Source: an uncultured Clostridia bacterium
Lineage (GTDB): Bacteria > Bacillota > Clostridia > Christensenellales > Borkfalkiaceae
NCBI GenBank assembly: GCA_947624965.1
Contig: CANQMN010000003.1
Coordinates: 1-64,000 of the forward strand
DNA length: 64,000 bases
Direction of reading: 5' to 3'
This document shows positions 51,534-63,800 of the stretch, piece by piece (within the stretch, counting starts at the first letter, position 1; every line of letters starts with the position of its first letter). Made by a program: the position numbers and the translations under genes. The notes below the pieces were generated by a model. That model did not search any database and was not told the DNA's origin. It was given only the letters and a program-made list of their open reading frames with translations.

Positions 51534-53007
51534 CGGCGGGATCGGACGGCTCGTCGCTTATGCGGAGAAATATCTCGAACTTTCCCCGCGCGACGCCGTC
51601 TATGCGACAAACAGATTGCTCGACGCCCTCGGGCGGACGGCGTATACCGCGGAGGAGACGGGGGAGCCCCCCGAACTTCCCGACGCGATCTTGCGGGAGA
51701 TCTTCGCCGCGCTCGACGAAGCGGGCGTCCCGTACGACGCCGCGACGCTCGGCGAGAAGCTGATGGACGCCGTTTGCATGCGTCCGAGCGAGTTTGAAGC
51801 GCGCTTCGCTTCGCAGATGCAGGCGTCCCCCGCCCAAGCGACGGCGTGGGCTTACGATTACGCCGTGCATTCCAACTACGTGAAGAAGTCCGCCGTCGCG
51901 AAAAATCTCAAATGGACGGCGGAGAACGGGCTGGAAATCACTATCAATTTGAGCAAGCCCGAAAAGAACAACAAGGACCTGCAAAAACAGCTCACGACGG
52001 TGAGCACGGATTATCCCAAATGCACCATCTGCCGTGAGAACGAGGGGTACGAGCGCGCGGGATTTTCGCGGCGGAACATGCGCACGGTCTCGCTCACGCT
52101 GGGCGGGGAGCCGTGGTTCTGGCAGTACAGCCCGTACGCCTATTTCAACGAGCACGGCATCGCGGTCTCCTGCCGCCATACGCCCATGAAGCTGGACGGC
52201 GGGACGGTGGAGAAGCTGTTCGATTTCACCGATCTCTTCCCGCACTATTTCATCGGCAACAACGCGCCGCTTCCCCGTGCGGGCGGCTCCATTCTCATGC
52301 ACGACCATTTTCAGGGCGGGAACGCCGTGCTCCCGATGCAGCGGGCGGGCGTGCGCGCAAAGCTGCATTCCGCGGCGCACCCCTCGGCGGAAGTATCGCT
52401 CATCGATTGGTACAACACCGCGCTCCGTCTCGAAGGAACGCGCTCGGAAGTCGCCGCGCTCGCGGCGGATATCGTTGCGGCATGGAGGACGTACGAATGC
52501 GCGGAGGCGGAAATTCTGCCCTTCACGGGGGAGACGCCGCACAGCACGGCGAGCTGTATCGCCCGCAAGACCGCGAAGGGCTACCGTTTGGAGATCATCC
52601 TCCGCAACAACCGCACGAACGAGCGGCACCCGGACGGCATCTTCCACGCGCACAGGGAATATCACGCCATAAAGAGCGAGTCCATCGGGCTCATCGAGGC
52701 GATGGGGCTGTTCGTTCTCCCCGCGCGCCTCAAACGCCAGCTTGCGGACGTGCGCGCGACGCTCGCGGGGGAAAAGAGCGCGCTCGACGAGGGGAACGAA
52801 ATTTTCGCACCCATCCTCGAAAAATTGCTCGCCCGCTACGGCGCGGACGCGGCGCATGCGGAAGAGATCGTGAAGCGCGAAGTGGAAGAGACGTGCGCCA
52901 ACATTCTCGGGAACACGGCGGTGTTCAAGCGGGATAAAACAGGAGATCGCGCGCTTGCGGAATTTCTTTCGCAGGCGGGACTTGAAATATCGGGAGGAAC
53001 GCTATGA
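51523..53007 (+). CDS. galT: UDP-glucose-hexose-1-phosphate uridylyltransferase, type 2
   Basis: 494 aa. Exchanges UMP between UDP-glucose and galactose-1-phosphate. It belongs to the long Bacillota type 2 family: [42 protein letters not shown] and [33 protein letters not shown] 51523 follows GAGGAGGAGT inside the end of galK. Confidence 0.95.
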   Translation: MSVDGGIGRLVAYAEKYLELSPRDAVYATNRLLDALGRTAYTAEETGEPPELPDAILREIFAALDEAGVPYDAATLGEKLMDAVCMRPSEFEARFASQMQASPAQATAWAYDYAVHSNYVKKSAVAKNLKWTAENGLEITINLSKPEKNNKDLQKQLTTVSTDYPKCTICRENEGYERAGFSRRNMRTVSLTLGGEPWFWQYSPYAYFNEHGIAVSCRHTPMKLDGGTVEKLFDFTDLFPHYFIGNNAPLPRAGGSILMHDHFQGGNAVLPMQRAGVRAKLHSAAHPSAEVSLIDWYNTALRLEGTRSEVAALAADIVAAWRTYECAEAEILPFTGETPHSTASCIARKTAKGYRLEIILRNNRTNERHPDGIFHAHREYHAIKSESIGLIEAMGLFVLPARLKRQLADVRATLAGEKSALDEGNEIFAPILEKLLARYGADAAHAEEIVKREVEETCANILGNTAVFKRDKTGDRALAEFLSQAGLEISGGTL

Positions 53008-54017
53008 AAGTTTTGGTAACAGGCGGCGCCGGTTATATCGGCTCGCATACGGCGGTGGAGCTTCTCAACGAGGGGTACGAGGTCGTCATCGTAGACAATC
53101 TCTGCAACTCCAACAGGGAGGCGGTGAGCCGCGTGGAACAGATCGCGGGCAAGAAGGTCTCCTTCTACCGCGCGGACGTGCGCGACAGGGAGGAGATGCG
53201 CCACATCTTCGCGGCGTACCGCTTCGACTGGGTCATTCACTTCGCGGGGCTGAAAGCGGTGGGCGAGAGCGTCGCCAAGCCGCTCGAATATTACGATAAC
53301 AACCTCATGTCCACGCTCGTGCTTTTGGAAACGATGCGCGAGTTCAACGTGAAGAACATCGTGTTCAGTTCGTCGGCGACGGTGTACGGCGACCCCGAGC
53401 GGCTTCCGATCGACGAGGAATGCAGGGTCGGCGGGACAACGAACCCCTACGGCACGAGCAAACTCATGCAGGAGAACATTTTGCGCGACTTACACACGGC
53501 GGACGCGGAGTGGAACGTCGTGCTTCTCCGCTATTTCAACCCCGTCGGCGCGCACGAGAGCGGGCTCATCGGCGAGGACCCCAAGGGGATCCCCAACAAC
53601 CTCATGCCGTACGTCGCGCAGGTGGCGAGCGGGAAGTTGAAGCGGATCGGCGTGTTCGGCAACGATTATCCCACGCCGGACGGCACGGGCGTGCGCGACT
53701 ATATCCACGTCGTGGACCTCGCGAAGGGGCACGTCGCCGCGATCAAGAAGTTAAAGATGCCGGGCGTCCACGTGTACAATCTTGGCACGGGGAACGGATA
53801 CAGCGTGCTCGATATGATCCGCGCGTTCGGCAAGGCATGCGGGAAGGAGCTTCCCTACGAGATACAGCCCCGCCGCGCGGGAGATATCCCCACTTGCTAC
53901 GCGACGAGCGCGAAGGCGGAGAGGGACCTCGGCTGGAAGGCGGAGAGGGACCTCGAAAAGATGTGCATAGACCAATGGAATTGGCAGAGTAAAAATCCCA
54001 ACGGATACGTGAAATAA
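53004..54017 (+). CDS. galE: UDP-glucose 4-epimerase
   Basis: 337 aa. Interconverts UDP-galactose and UDP-glucose, closing the pathway. The Rossmann motif is [11 protein letters not shown], catalytic SSSATVYG (Ser/Thr) and NPYGTSK (Tyr, Lys). Overlaps galT by 4 nt. Ends at a strong terminator. Confidence 0.96.
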   Translation: MKVLVTGGAGYIGSHTAVELLNEGYEVVIVDNLCNSNREAVSRVEQIAGKKVSFYRADVRDREEMRHIFAAYRFDWVIHFAGLKAVGESVAKPLEYYDNNLMSTLVLLETMREFNVKNIVFSSSATVYGDPERLPIDEECRVGGTTNPYGTSKLMQENILRDLHTADAEWNVVLLRYFNPVGAHESGLIGEDPKGIPNNLMPYVAQVASGKLKRIGVFGNDYPTPDGTGVRDYIHVVDLAKGHVAAIKKLKMPGVHVYNLGTGNGYSVLDMIRAFGKACGKELPYEIQPRRAGDIPTCYATSAKAERDLGWKAERDLEKMCIDQWNWQSKNPNGYVK

Positions 54018-54041
54018 GCGAAGCGGATACACAGTTAAAGT

Positions 54042-54073
54042 TCTCCCCCCGAATCTCGGGGGGAGATTTTTTT
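54042..54073 (+). terminator. gal operon terminator
   Basis: An 11-bp stem TCTCCCCCCGA / TCGGGGGGAGA (54042-54052, 54056-54066) with loop atc, followed by TTTTTTT. Confidence 0.9.
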
Positions 54074-54074
54074 A

Positions 54075-54515
54075 CCCCCTCCCGTACCCTCCCCCTTGAA
54101 AAGGGGGAGGGTTATTTTTGTTTTTTCTCCCCCTAACAATGGGGGAGAGTTATTTTTACCTCCCCCTCGTGTTGCTCTTATTTTTTACCTTCCCCTTGTG
54201 TTGTCTTATTCACCTCCCCCCTCGTGAACGAGGGGGGAGGGTAGGGTAGGGGGAGAGGGCAGAACCCCCACCTTGATCCTCCCCCTTAAAAAGGGGGAGG
54301 TAGGTTGGTAGATTCCCCCTTGGAAAGGGGGAGGTGGGTTGGTAGATCTTCCCCTTAAAAAGGGGGAGGTGGGTTGGTAGATATTCCCCCTTAAAAAGGG
54401 GGAGGGCTTTTTGCGCGCCCCTCGTTTCTCTTATCTCCTTCGCGCATTGCTCTTATTTTTCACCTCCCCCCTCGCTTTGCGAGGGGGGAGGGTAGGGTAG
54501 GGGGAGGGAAAAGGG
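54075..54515. repeat. Second cluster of GC-rich palindromic repeats
   Basis: Same hairpin families as at 1-345: CCTCCCCCTTGAAAAGGGGGAGG at about 54087, CTCGTGAACGAG-type at about 54215, CTCGCTTTGCGAG-type at about 54470. Between 54281 and 54406 four units of 34-36 bp stand in tandem, each with CCCCTTnnAAAGGGGGAGGT followed by GGTTGGTAGAT. Linkers contain GGTAGGGTAGGGGGAG. No gene is visible in the stretch from 54018 to 54865. Confidence 0.8.
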
Positions 54516-54735
54516 GCGAAAGGGCGGGATGGGGTTGGGAAAAATGGCATATAGGGAAAAATTTCCGAAAAAATTTTCGGAGGGTGATAGAACGAAATTA
54601 ACAAAATTGTGAAAAAATCGATAAAAAATTCAGATAGAACCCTGTCGAAAAAGGGCGAATGGGGTCGAAAAACCGTGGAGACCGTCGAAAAAAAGAACAA
54701 AAATTCCAAATTAAGATAAAAAATATCAAAACACC

Positions 54736-54795
54736 GGGGGGGGGGATGTTAATTGCCCTCGATTTGTTGCGTTTCCAAAACGTGAGGTTTATAAT
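54736..54795 (+). promoter_or_regulatory. G10 tract and promoter of the giant surface protein gene
   Basis: Ten consecutive G (54736-54745) lie 21 bp upstream of TTGCGT (54767-54772), 17 bp, TATAAT (54790-54795). Homopolymers in this position commonly change length by slipped-strand mispairing and alter promoter output of surface genes. The tract sits in an otherwise AT-rich region. AAGGAG precedes ATG 54866. Confidence 0.7.
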
Positions 54796-54865
54796 TAAAA
54801 TCCAAACATGGGGTAGTATATCTTATATTTTTTTGCGCGCGTACGCGGAAAAGGAGTAAGGGAAA

Positions 54866-57800
54866 ATGAGAACGGGAAAAGTGAAAAAAGTATGGGGAGC
54901 GCTTTTGTTTGCGCTTGCGGTGATCGTCGCCCTGTGCGGCGTCTTCACCATGAAAAACGCGGGAGAAGAGGGACTCGTCGTCTCGGCGGCGGATAAAGTT
55001 CCCGCCACCGTAGATACGAACATCGCGACGATCTACGACCTCGGCGAAGTCTCCATACCCGATCCGAACGTCTATAAAGAGACGACGGTTTGGGACATCA
55101 AGACGAGGATCCTCGCGAAGGCGGACGTCTATTTTGTCAACCCGGTAGACGGAAAACCGGATAACTCCGAATACACCATGCTCGCGAACGAGTTCCACAT
55201 CTCGCTCGAAGTGAACAGCACTACATATACGGATATAGACGACCTCTCCGCGAAGCCCTTCGCGTCCCTCGACGACGCGCAGTTCAGCACGCCGTACGAC
55301 GTTACCGTCTATGTCCGGTCCGAAAAGGACATCGACGGGCACACCGTCGAGCTCGACCGACGCATCAAAAAGACGAGCGATACCGTACAGGTAACTTTTT
55401 CCGATCATCCTAAATATGACGCCACGAAGGGCATCCAAATTTCGGTGCCCGAGGACGTCGTGCTGTACAGCAACACGGTGTTCCGCAATTTCACGAAGTA
55501 CGAATTTTTCTATCGGGCAAGCATCAAGGGCGTGCTCGAAAAGGACAAATCCGCGGGGACGTATACCGAAATGCCCCGCGAACTTTTGGAAGCGAAGTTC
55601 GTAAACGGCATCGCCAGCCTCGTGCCGGACGGCAGCAGCAACGATATTCAGGTCTCCTATGAGAACGGCGGCAACGCGGTCGTCGGCACGCTCGCGAGCG
55701 GGGATTTCACGGTCAAACTTCCCTCCACCCGCTTTGTAACGCTCGAACTCAACACGGGCGAGGACGGCACCATCCGCCGCGCGAGCGAAACTTCCAGCGA
55801 TTATTACCGCGTTGGCTTGCCCGAAAAATTCGCCCGTCCCGGCGAAACGTACGAGGACCAGCAGTCCAAAGATATCCTCACAAAATTCTGCGTGAAAGAG
55901 CAGAAACTCAAATTGGAGGAAGGAGCGGATACCAATACCGTAGCGCTCGCCGAGCGCTACCATGCGTTCGTCGGCGACATGGACGAGAAGCTGCTCGGCT
56001 ACGGGCTCCGCGTACTCGTATACGATAACAACGGCGGTATAACGCCCGTGCGCGGCGACGACGACCGCGTAACATTCGTCGAAGGAAAGGGCGTTGCCAC
56101 GAGCGTCGGGAGCGGCGGCAAGGACAGCAAGGTGCAGATCGGCTATGCCGAATCCACGGGCGCCGCGGTGCAGTTCACGAGCAACGAGCTCACCATCCAC
56201 TTCCAGCAACGTTACAATGCCTATCTCGACGCATATTACAAGCAGAGCGCGAGCGCCAACTTTACCTCTACCACCAACATCGACAACAACGGGCTGTACG
56301 CGGGGGCGGAGGAATTTATGATCGCGCGCGTCGAATCGGACGGCAGATATTACACCCTCGAAACGGACATCCAGAACAGAAACTACAACGTCATCCAAAA
56401 CACGGGGCTCATGCAGCTCACGCGCTATCAGGAGTATACCCGCGCGCATTACGACGGGACGCAGTACGTTCCCCTCGTCAAAGCGGACACCAAGGAAGAG
56501 TACACGGACGACACGTACGTCCGCAACGTACAAATTCAGCTCTCCGGCTCCAACACCGGTACGAGCAATCCCTCGGCATATATTCCGCTCACGGTAAAAT
56601 ACGAGAATATCACGGAGATCAAGTTGGACGGCAGCCTTTCGAGCAGTTCTTCGCGCCTTTCGGTGGGAGCAGCCGCCAATCCCGGGGGGCTCCGCCTCTC
56701 CTACGTTCACGGCGGCACGGCGAGTCCTTCCTCGGTAACGCTGCCGACGACGGACGGCAATTCAGGGACTTCTTACAATACGACGCTCCCTTGGCGAAGG
56801 ATCTCCAACCTTTCGAGCGCGGGCGCCTCCTATCATCAGATGTTCGGCAAGTTCGCGGTATTTTACTACACCGCGGAAGAATTGCAGGAGATCCAAGGCG
56901 GCGCGGACGGGAACGCAAAGGAGTTCTTTAAGGGCGTTACGAATAAGGATGGCACTTGGACGTCCACGGCGGAGACCTCCGCGGTCGCCGTTACGGGCAG
57001 TGTCGGGAAAACCACCCAAATTGAATACGTAAAGGACTTGCCGGAACACGGTACGGCAATCAAGGGCAACACCAAGCTCGTCAGAATCGTCTGGTGGGTG
57101 GATAAATCGGAAGTCCAGGGGGGCAAACAGACGGCAGACGTCATGGCGTACCGCGATTTCATCGTCGGCAACCAGATCTCCGTCATCTTGCCCTCGGCGG
57201 CTTCCGTCTATATGAACGAGCGCACCGCGAACTTCGGCGCACTCGAAGAGGGGCTGTACGCATACGACTATGACGCCGCGACGGGCGGCAGCGCGCTCAC
57301 GGGCGACGGCGCGGCGTTCCGCCTCTACGGCTGGAACGGCGAAGGAGCCGTTACGTCGACCGACTATTTCAACGCGCAGTCGAGGGGATACCGCTACAAG
57401 CTCACCTACGAGCGCGAGGTCTTGCAGGGGGGATCGCTTCAATTTGTGGACGTCTCCACCCTTTCGGACAAAGACTTCGAGATCGGTCTGTATAAGAAGA
57501 ATATCAAAAGCAGCACCTGGAACTATTTCATCGTCGTAACGGGCGACGATACGGTCGGCAACTGGCGCGTCCGCCTTACCTTGCTCGACTCCGTCGAGGA
57601 CAAGAAGAGCGAAGATTACGCGCTGCCCGCGCTCGGCAGTTACAACTTCCACCGCGAGAGCGACCAGGAAGGCTACTACGAATTTTCCGTCAACGGGCGC
57701 GCGGGCGAGATCTCCATGGAGATCTCGGATATCCAGTTCGGCTCCAAGCTCGAATATAAAATTACCTATACGGCGGGCGGCGACGTTACCTATTATACGT

Positions 57801-60800
57801 GGGAGGACGAGTCGCTCAAAGGCGCGAAGGGCGAAGTCGTCCACCCTTCCTCGGGCGACCAGCTCGCGGAATATCAGGTAGAATACGAAGTCAACGGCTA
57901 CTGGGTCACCGAAGCGCCCGTCGAGCCCGGGCTCTACCGCGTGCGCGTAACCGTGTGGGAGCACGGCAACTATTCGGATACTTCCACCAACCCCCAGCAG
58001 TACAGCATCTTGAAGCAGACGCTCAAAATCGCGTGGAAGGGGGTGGATCCCGACCCCTCGCACGGGGATTCCTATAACCCCATCGTGTACCGCGGGCAGA
58101 CGGGACATCAGCCCTATGTTTACTTCTCGGTGGAAAACGACGGCGGTCCGTATGCCTATACCAACCACTGGGACGTGAGCGTCATCGGCGGCAGCGGATA
58201 CGAAAAACTCGAACCTTCCTTCACGTACGTCAACGCGGGCGTGTATACCATTTATCTACTCCTTCTCGACCAAACTACCTTTGTCGCAGACGGAGGCGAT
58301 ACGCTTGTCCCGCGCAATTACTACCAGTGGCCGCTCAACTCCGAGCTGCCGCACAACATCCACCGCGAGAACGATTATACGCTCCGCGTGGACTTCGAGA
58401 TCCTCAAATACGAGGGGACGAAATTCCGGGCGAACGCGCCCGAGGGACGCCGCTATGCCGATGAGAACACCGCGGACAACGTCGTAAAGTATACGCTCGA
58501 TGAGGACGCGCAGTTCTACGGCGACACGACCTTGTTGCAGAAGACGTACCTCTCCAAGGAGACGTACGATACCCATTACGCGCTGTATGAGGCGGATGTC
58601 GAGCGGCTCCAAGGGCTCGATCAGAACGTTGCGGAGCAATATCCCCGCGGCTTCTATTCCTATTTGCAGAGAACTGCCGCGGCGACGCAGATCGCCGAGG
58701 CGACGTTGTCCATGCAGCCCGCGGGCGAGTACTATGCGATGGTCTACCTCATGGATTCGGCGGACTCTTCGCAGACATATTACAACCCCAACTATCAAAA
58801 CTACGCTTACTACGAGAGCATCGTGCCGTTCACGATCGGCAAACGGCTCATCGCGCTGCCCTATATCGACAACGCGGCGGACGGCTTCACCTATTTGGGG
58901 CGGAGCGTCTCCGCGAACGTGATGAACTTCAACAGCATCGCGGGCACCATGCAGTTCGTTCCGAACTACTTCACGCACGCGACGACGGAACCCGGGGACA
59001 GCGACAGGCTCAACTCCAATTCGGATACCAAAACGGTCTATGCGACGAACGCGGGCAGATACGTCGTCGCCATCCGTCTCACGGACTACGCGAACAACGA
59101 GTGGGATAAATCCGGATTTTCGGCGGACGACATGCGCAAGTTCGAGACGCACAGGGAAGGAGACCTCTCCGCCGTCGATTACGAGGACTTCATGATCACG
59201 TGGTTCATCAACCGCGCGGAGACCACCCTTCCGCAGGGCGCGACGCTCGAATACATCATCGATACGGCGCAGAACGCGCGCTACATGCGGGGCGCGCAGA
59301 CGTACGAATTTACCGCGACGGCGCCTTCGGGCTTCGTGCTCGACCGCGGCGCGACGGAGACGCCCGACCATGATTCCGTCTACTCGGCGACGGACGCGGG
59401 CAAGTACGAAGTTTGGCTCCAAGCGGACAAAAACCACTTCTACACCGCCGACCCCTCGCAGAAGGACGCCTATAAAGTTCCCTCGCACGAACAGGATTGG
59501 GTGAGCGTAACGTGGGAGATCGCGGCGAAGAAGCTGGACGACATCACCGTTACCGCCGATACGACGGAAGGCGGCGACATGGGCAAGAGTTCGCTCACGT
59601 ACAAGGGCTCCCGCCGCACGTTCGTCGTGAACAACTATCAGGCGAACTCCACCATGCAGTACACCCTCACGGGCGAAACGCAGAACGCCGCGGGCGATAC
59701 CATCACCTTCGACGCGGCGACGGAGGCGTACGACCAGCACTATTCCATCGCCATTTCGGGCTCGGACAGCAAACTGCGCGCCTATGCGACGTATTACGGC
59801 GAGTACACCGTTACGGTGACCCTCGTCGCGAAATACGAGAAGAACTTCTACTGGCTCTCGGGCAGCGAACACAAGACGTCCTGCACCGCGACCTTCAACA
59901 TCGAGAAGGCGACGGCACAGATCGATTGGCACGCGCCCGCGGGGAATAAATTCACCTACGACCCCAAGAAGGGACAGGGCTACGAGCCGACGCTCGAAAA
60001 CAGCTTCGGCGACACGGTGAAAATTTCTCCCGTTTACTACACCTATGCGGAGAGCACCGTGGGAGACGCGCTCGGCGACACGGAGGGCGTTCCCAACCTT
60101 CCCAAGGAAGCGGGGGACTACCTCGCCGTCATCTCGCGCGCCGAGATCGAGAGCTCGGATGTAAAATCGCGCAGGAGCACCTCGCTCGAAACGCAGCTGA
60201 AATGCACCTATTCCACGACGGGCGGCGCGTTCACCGTATTCGATAACTACGATTTCGACGGCGCGGAGGAGATCGGCGCAACGGGCAAGACGGGCATCAA
60301 GTGCGAACTGCACATCGTGTCCTCGCTCATCGACCTTCCCGAACTGCAATCGCTCGTCGGCGACAATTCCGACCTCGCGAGAAAGAGCGGGCTCGGCACG
60401 GGCGCGTACGACGTCGTCGTCGTTCCCTTCAAGAAGAAGGGCGACAAGTACACCTTTACCGACTATTTGAAGAACTGGGCGGATTGGGAGGACGTCCTCG
60501 TCGCGGGTCAGCAGGACCACGAGGAGAACGTCGCCTTCGACGAAGTGCTCTGGGATGCGGATAAGACCGCGCTCGATTACTACGTGTTCGTCGTCCGCAT
60601 CAAGAACCCCGAGAACTATTCTTGGGATAACTCGCAGGGCGGCTCGTACGACAGCGAGCATCAATTTATCTTCTATCTCCAAATCACGCCCACCGAGATC
60701 GATCTTCCCGAGATCGACATGGGGGCGGGAAGCGAGGCGAACACCTACGAAACGCCGTATACCGACGCAAAGCAGGCGTTCAAGGACGGCGTCTCCAACT

Positions 60801-63800
60801 ATGAGGATTACGGCACGGAGGGAAGCCGCACCGTCTCCGTCTTTGCGCTCGGCGGCGTCGGCGGCGCGGAGAAACTCACCGAGGCGGAGGACGTCGTCCG
60901 CGGCTTGGATAACGTTGTAAGCGCCTACGAAGTGCACGTCGCGCTCGCGGACGCCAACAACACCGTCTGGAAGGGCGGCTTGGAGTATGAGGACAGGACG
61001 TTCCAATTCAAGATAACCCCCGTCGACCTCAAAGTCGAATGGACGGATACCGCGCTCGAATACGACACGCACGAGCGCAAGCCGAGCGCGGCGATCGCGA
61101 ACGAATTCGGCTCTTCGCCCAAGCGCACCGAGGACGAGGTGGTAATTGCGTTCACGCTCTCTTCCGAGGACCCCGAAGATAGCGCCACCATAAACGGCGA
61201 CGCCGCCGTCAACGCGGGCGTGTATACCGCGACCGTGCAGAGCATCTCGGGAAAGGACGCGGGCAACTATAACGTTGTCGCTTCCAACAAGACGGAGTTC
61301 ATCATCAACAAGAAGGGGCTCGAAAAGCCCGAGGGGAAGGATGCTTCCGACTTCGTCTATACGCAGAGCGCGCAGACGTACACCTTCCAGAACTCGGACA
61401 GCGACCTCATGGAGATCGTAAAGGACGGCGGAAAGGAGCCCTCCGCGAAGGATCTCGTAAACGGCTCGCCGCTCGAAGCGGACATCACAACGGGCGAGAA
61501 CGCGCAGAAGGAGCTCACCGTAACGGCGACCCATGCGGGCAAGTACTCGCTCACCATCCGCCTCAAAGATACCAAGAACTACTATTGGAAGGGCATCGAC
61601 GACGATACATATAAGGTTCCCACGGATGAGACGGCGTCCGCGGACGCGGAATATGCCGACTTCTGGGAGATCAAACAGCGCGAGATCAAGGCGCCCACGC
61701 TGGTAGACCAGCGCGGCAAGGCGTATTTGCAGGGTTCGGCGTTCTATCCCAAACTCGTCGGCGACGGCATTTCGACGGGCGCGGAGAGTAGCGGGGACAA
61801 CTACACGATCGGCGTAAAGGACGGCAGCTGGAAGATCACCTTCTCGCTCAAATACTTCTCGACGAGCCAGCCCGAAGCGGGCGTGCTTCCCGAGGGGAAC
61901 GATATCACGTCCAAACTCGAAACGGACAGCGTGCTCGCGGGCTACTACTACATCGAATTGAGCCTCATTCAGGAGAACAGCGACCTGTATACCGACTACG
62001 TCTGGACGGATTCGGGCAACTCCAAGGAGAGCGAGCAAGTTGAAACGTTCAGCCTTACAAGGCTCGACAAGGTCATTCAGGACGGCGAACGCGTCGTTAT
62101 CCGCCTCGCGTACCGTATCACGAGAGGCACCTATTCGCTCACCTTCGAGGTGGACGACTGGACGTACGGCGATCACGTAAAACAACAGGTGAATAAGGAC
62201 GGCGCAGACGCGGTTACGGGCAACCATGTCCTGCTCTTCACGCGTACGAGCGCGCTTCCGCCCACGTTGACGGACGAGGCGACAAGGCGTTCCGTCGTCT
62301 ATCACAAGATCGCGTCGCCCACGCGCGGCTCGGACGGCAGGGTGAACGGCGGCGAGCAGGAAGAAGCGGCGGTAACAGCGCTCGTCGAGAACAATACGTT
62401 CGGGAGCGGGACGAACGTCCCCGAAGGCTATGCGGCGGACGCGAAGTACTTCGTGCCCGAAAAGAGCCCCTACCTTGCGGGCGCATACGCCGCGGTCATC
62501 ACCTACGACGAAAACGGTCTCGTGCAGGGCGAGTACACGTTGGAGAAACTCAACTTCACGGTGTACTTCGAGATCAAGCCGCTCACCGTCGACGTGAAGT
62601 GGTCGGAAGACGAGCTCATGTACAACGGCGAAGGACAGATGACGCAGGTCTTTGTCGTCAACAACGTCATAACCGATGTGTCGGGCAGCGGCAGCCATAC
62701 GGACACGGTGAACGTCTCCGCGAAGTGGACGGACGAGAGGCCCGGCGAAGCCAAGTCGAACAACTTCCCCGTGGACGTGCGCCGCTCCAAGTACGGCGAT
62801 ACGTACGAGGCGTACAAAGTTTCCCTCGACGCGCTCTCGGGGGCCGATGCCGGCAACTATAAAATCGAGGAGAAGGACGACTTCACCTCCGAATTCAAGA
62901 TCTCGCCCAAGGAGATATCGCTGAAAGCGGATAACCTGTCCAAGGTCTACGGCGACGCGCTCACCGAAGAGACCGACCTCAAATCGCAGGGACTTTCGGG
63001 GCAGAAATACCACATCAACTACTCGGAGGGAAGCGAGAACTTCCTCTCGCGCGACAACATCAACTGGCTGTACTTCGCGCTGTATGCGGTGAAGTCGGCG
63101 CAGGGCGCTCTCTCTACGGAATACGTCGTTACGACGACGGAGGTCGGCAACTATCACACCCGCATCGTCGTGTTGGGCGAGGAAGAACTCAAAAACTACG
63201 TCATCACGTTTGTGGACGGCGAATACGAGGTAACGCAGAAGGAAGTTACCGTCGTATGGGGTGCGAAAAACGACTTCACGTTCAACGGCAAGGACCAGTA
63301 CGCCTCCTATAACGCCGAGCATTTGAGCGCGCCGTTCGTATACTACAACGGCATCGACGCGCCGGGCGCGGTGGACGGCGGCGTCCGCACGCTCACGCCG
63401 AAGATCGAAAAGGCGGGCGTCGTGTCCACCTTTAAGGACGCGGGCGAATATTCCTTCACGGTGGACAGCGACGCGGCGCACGGGCTCACGAAAAACTACA
63501 AGTTTGCCGCGGGCGCCGACCTGAACGAGACCTACAACATGCAGAAGCGCGCCGTCTCCATCCGCGCGAACACCTTCTCCACGCAGTACGGCGTCGATCC
63601 CACGGAGGAAGACCTCAAATGGCTGTACGCGGACGGCACGTCGAACGACAATAAGTTCGTGGACGCGGAGGGGCAGATCGTTGCGCAGTGGGCGAAGGAT
63701 GCGGACATCTACGACGGCGACGGCGTAACGCTCACCTTCAAGACGGCGACGAACGCGATCACCGACTACAACAAGGGCGCGCTCACACAGGCGGGCGGCA

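Noticed and set aside
54659..54859. 66-codon plus-strand frame before the giant gene
   Set aside because: It contains the G10 tract and the promoter of the downstream gene, with lysine-rich low-complexity translation and no ribosome-binding site.
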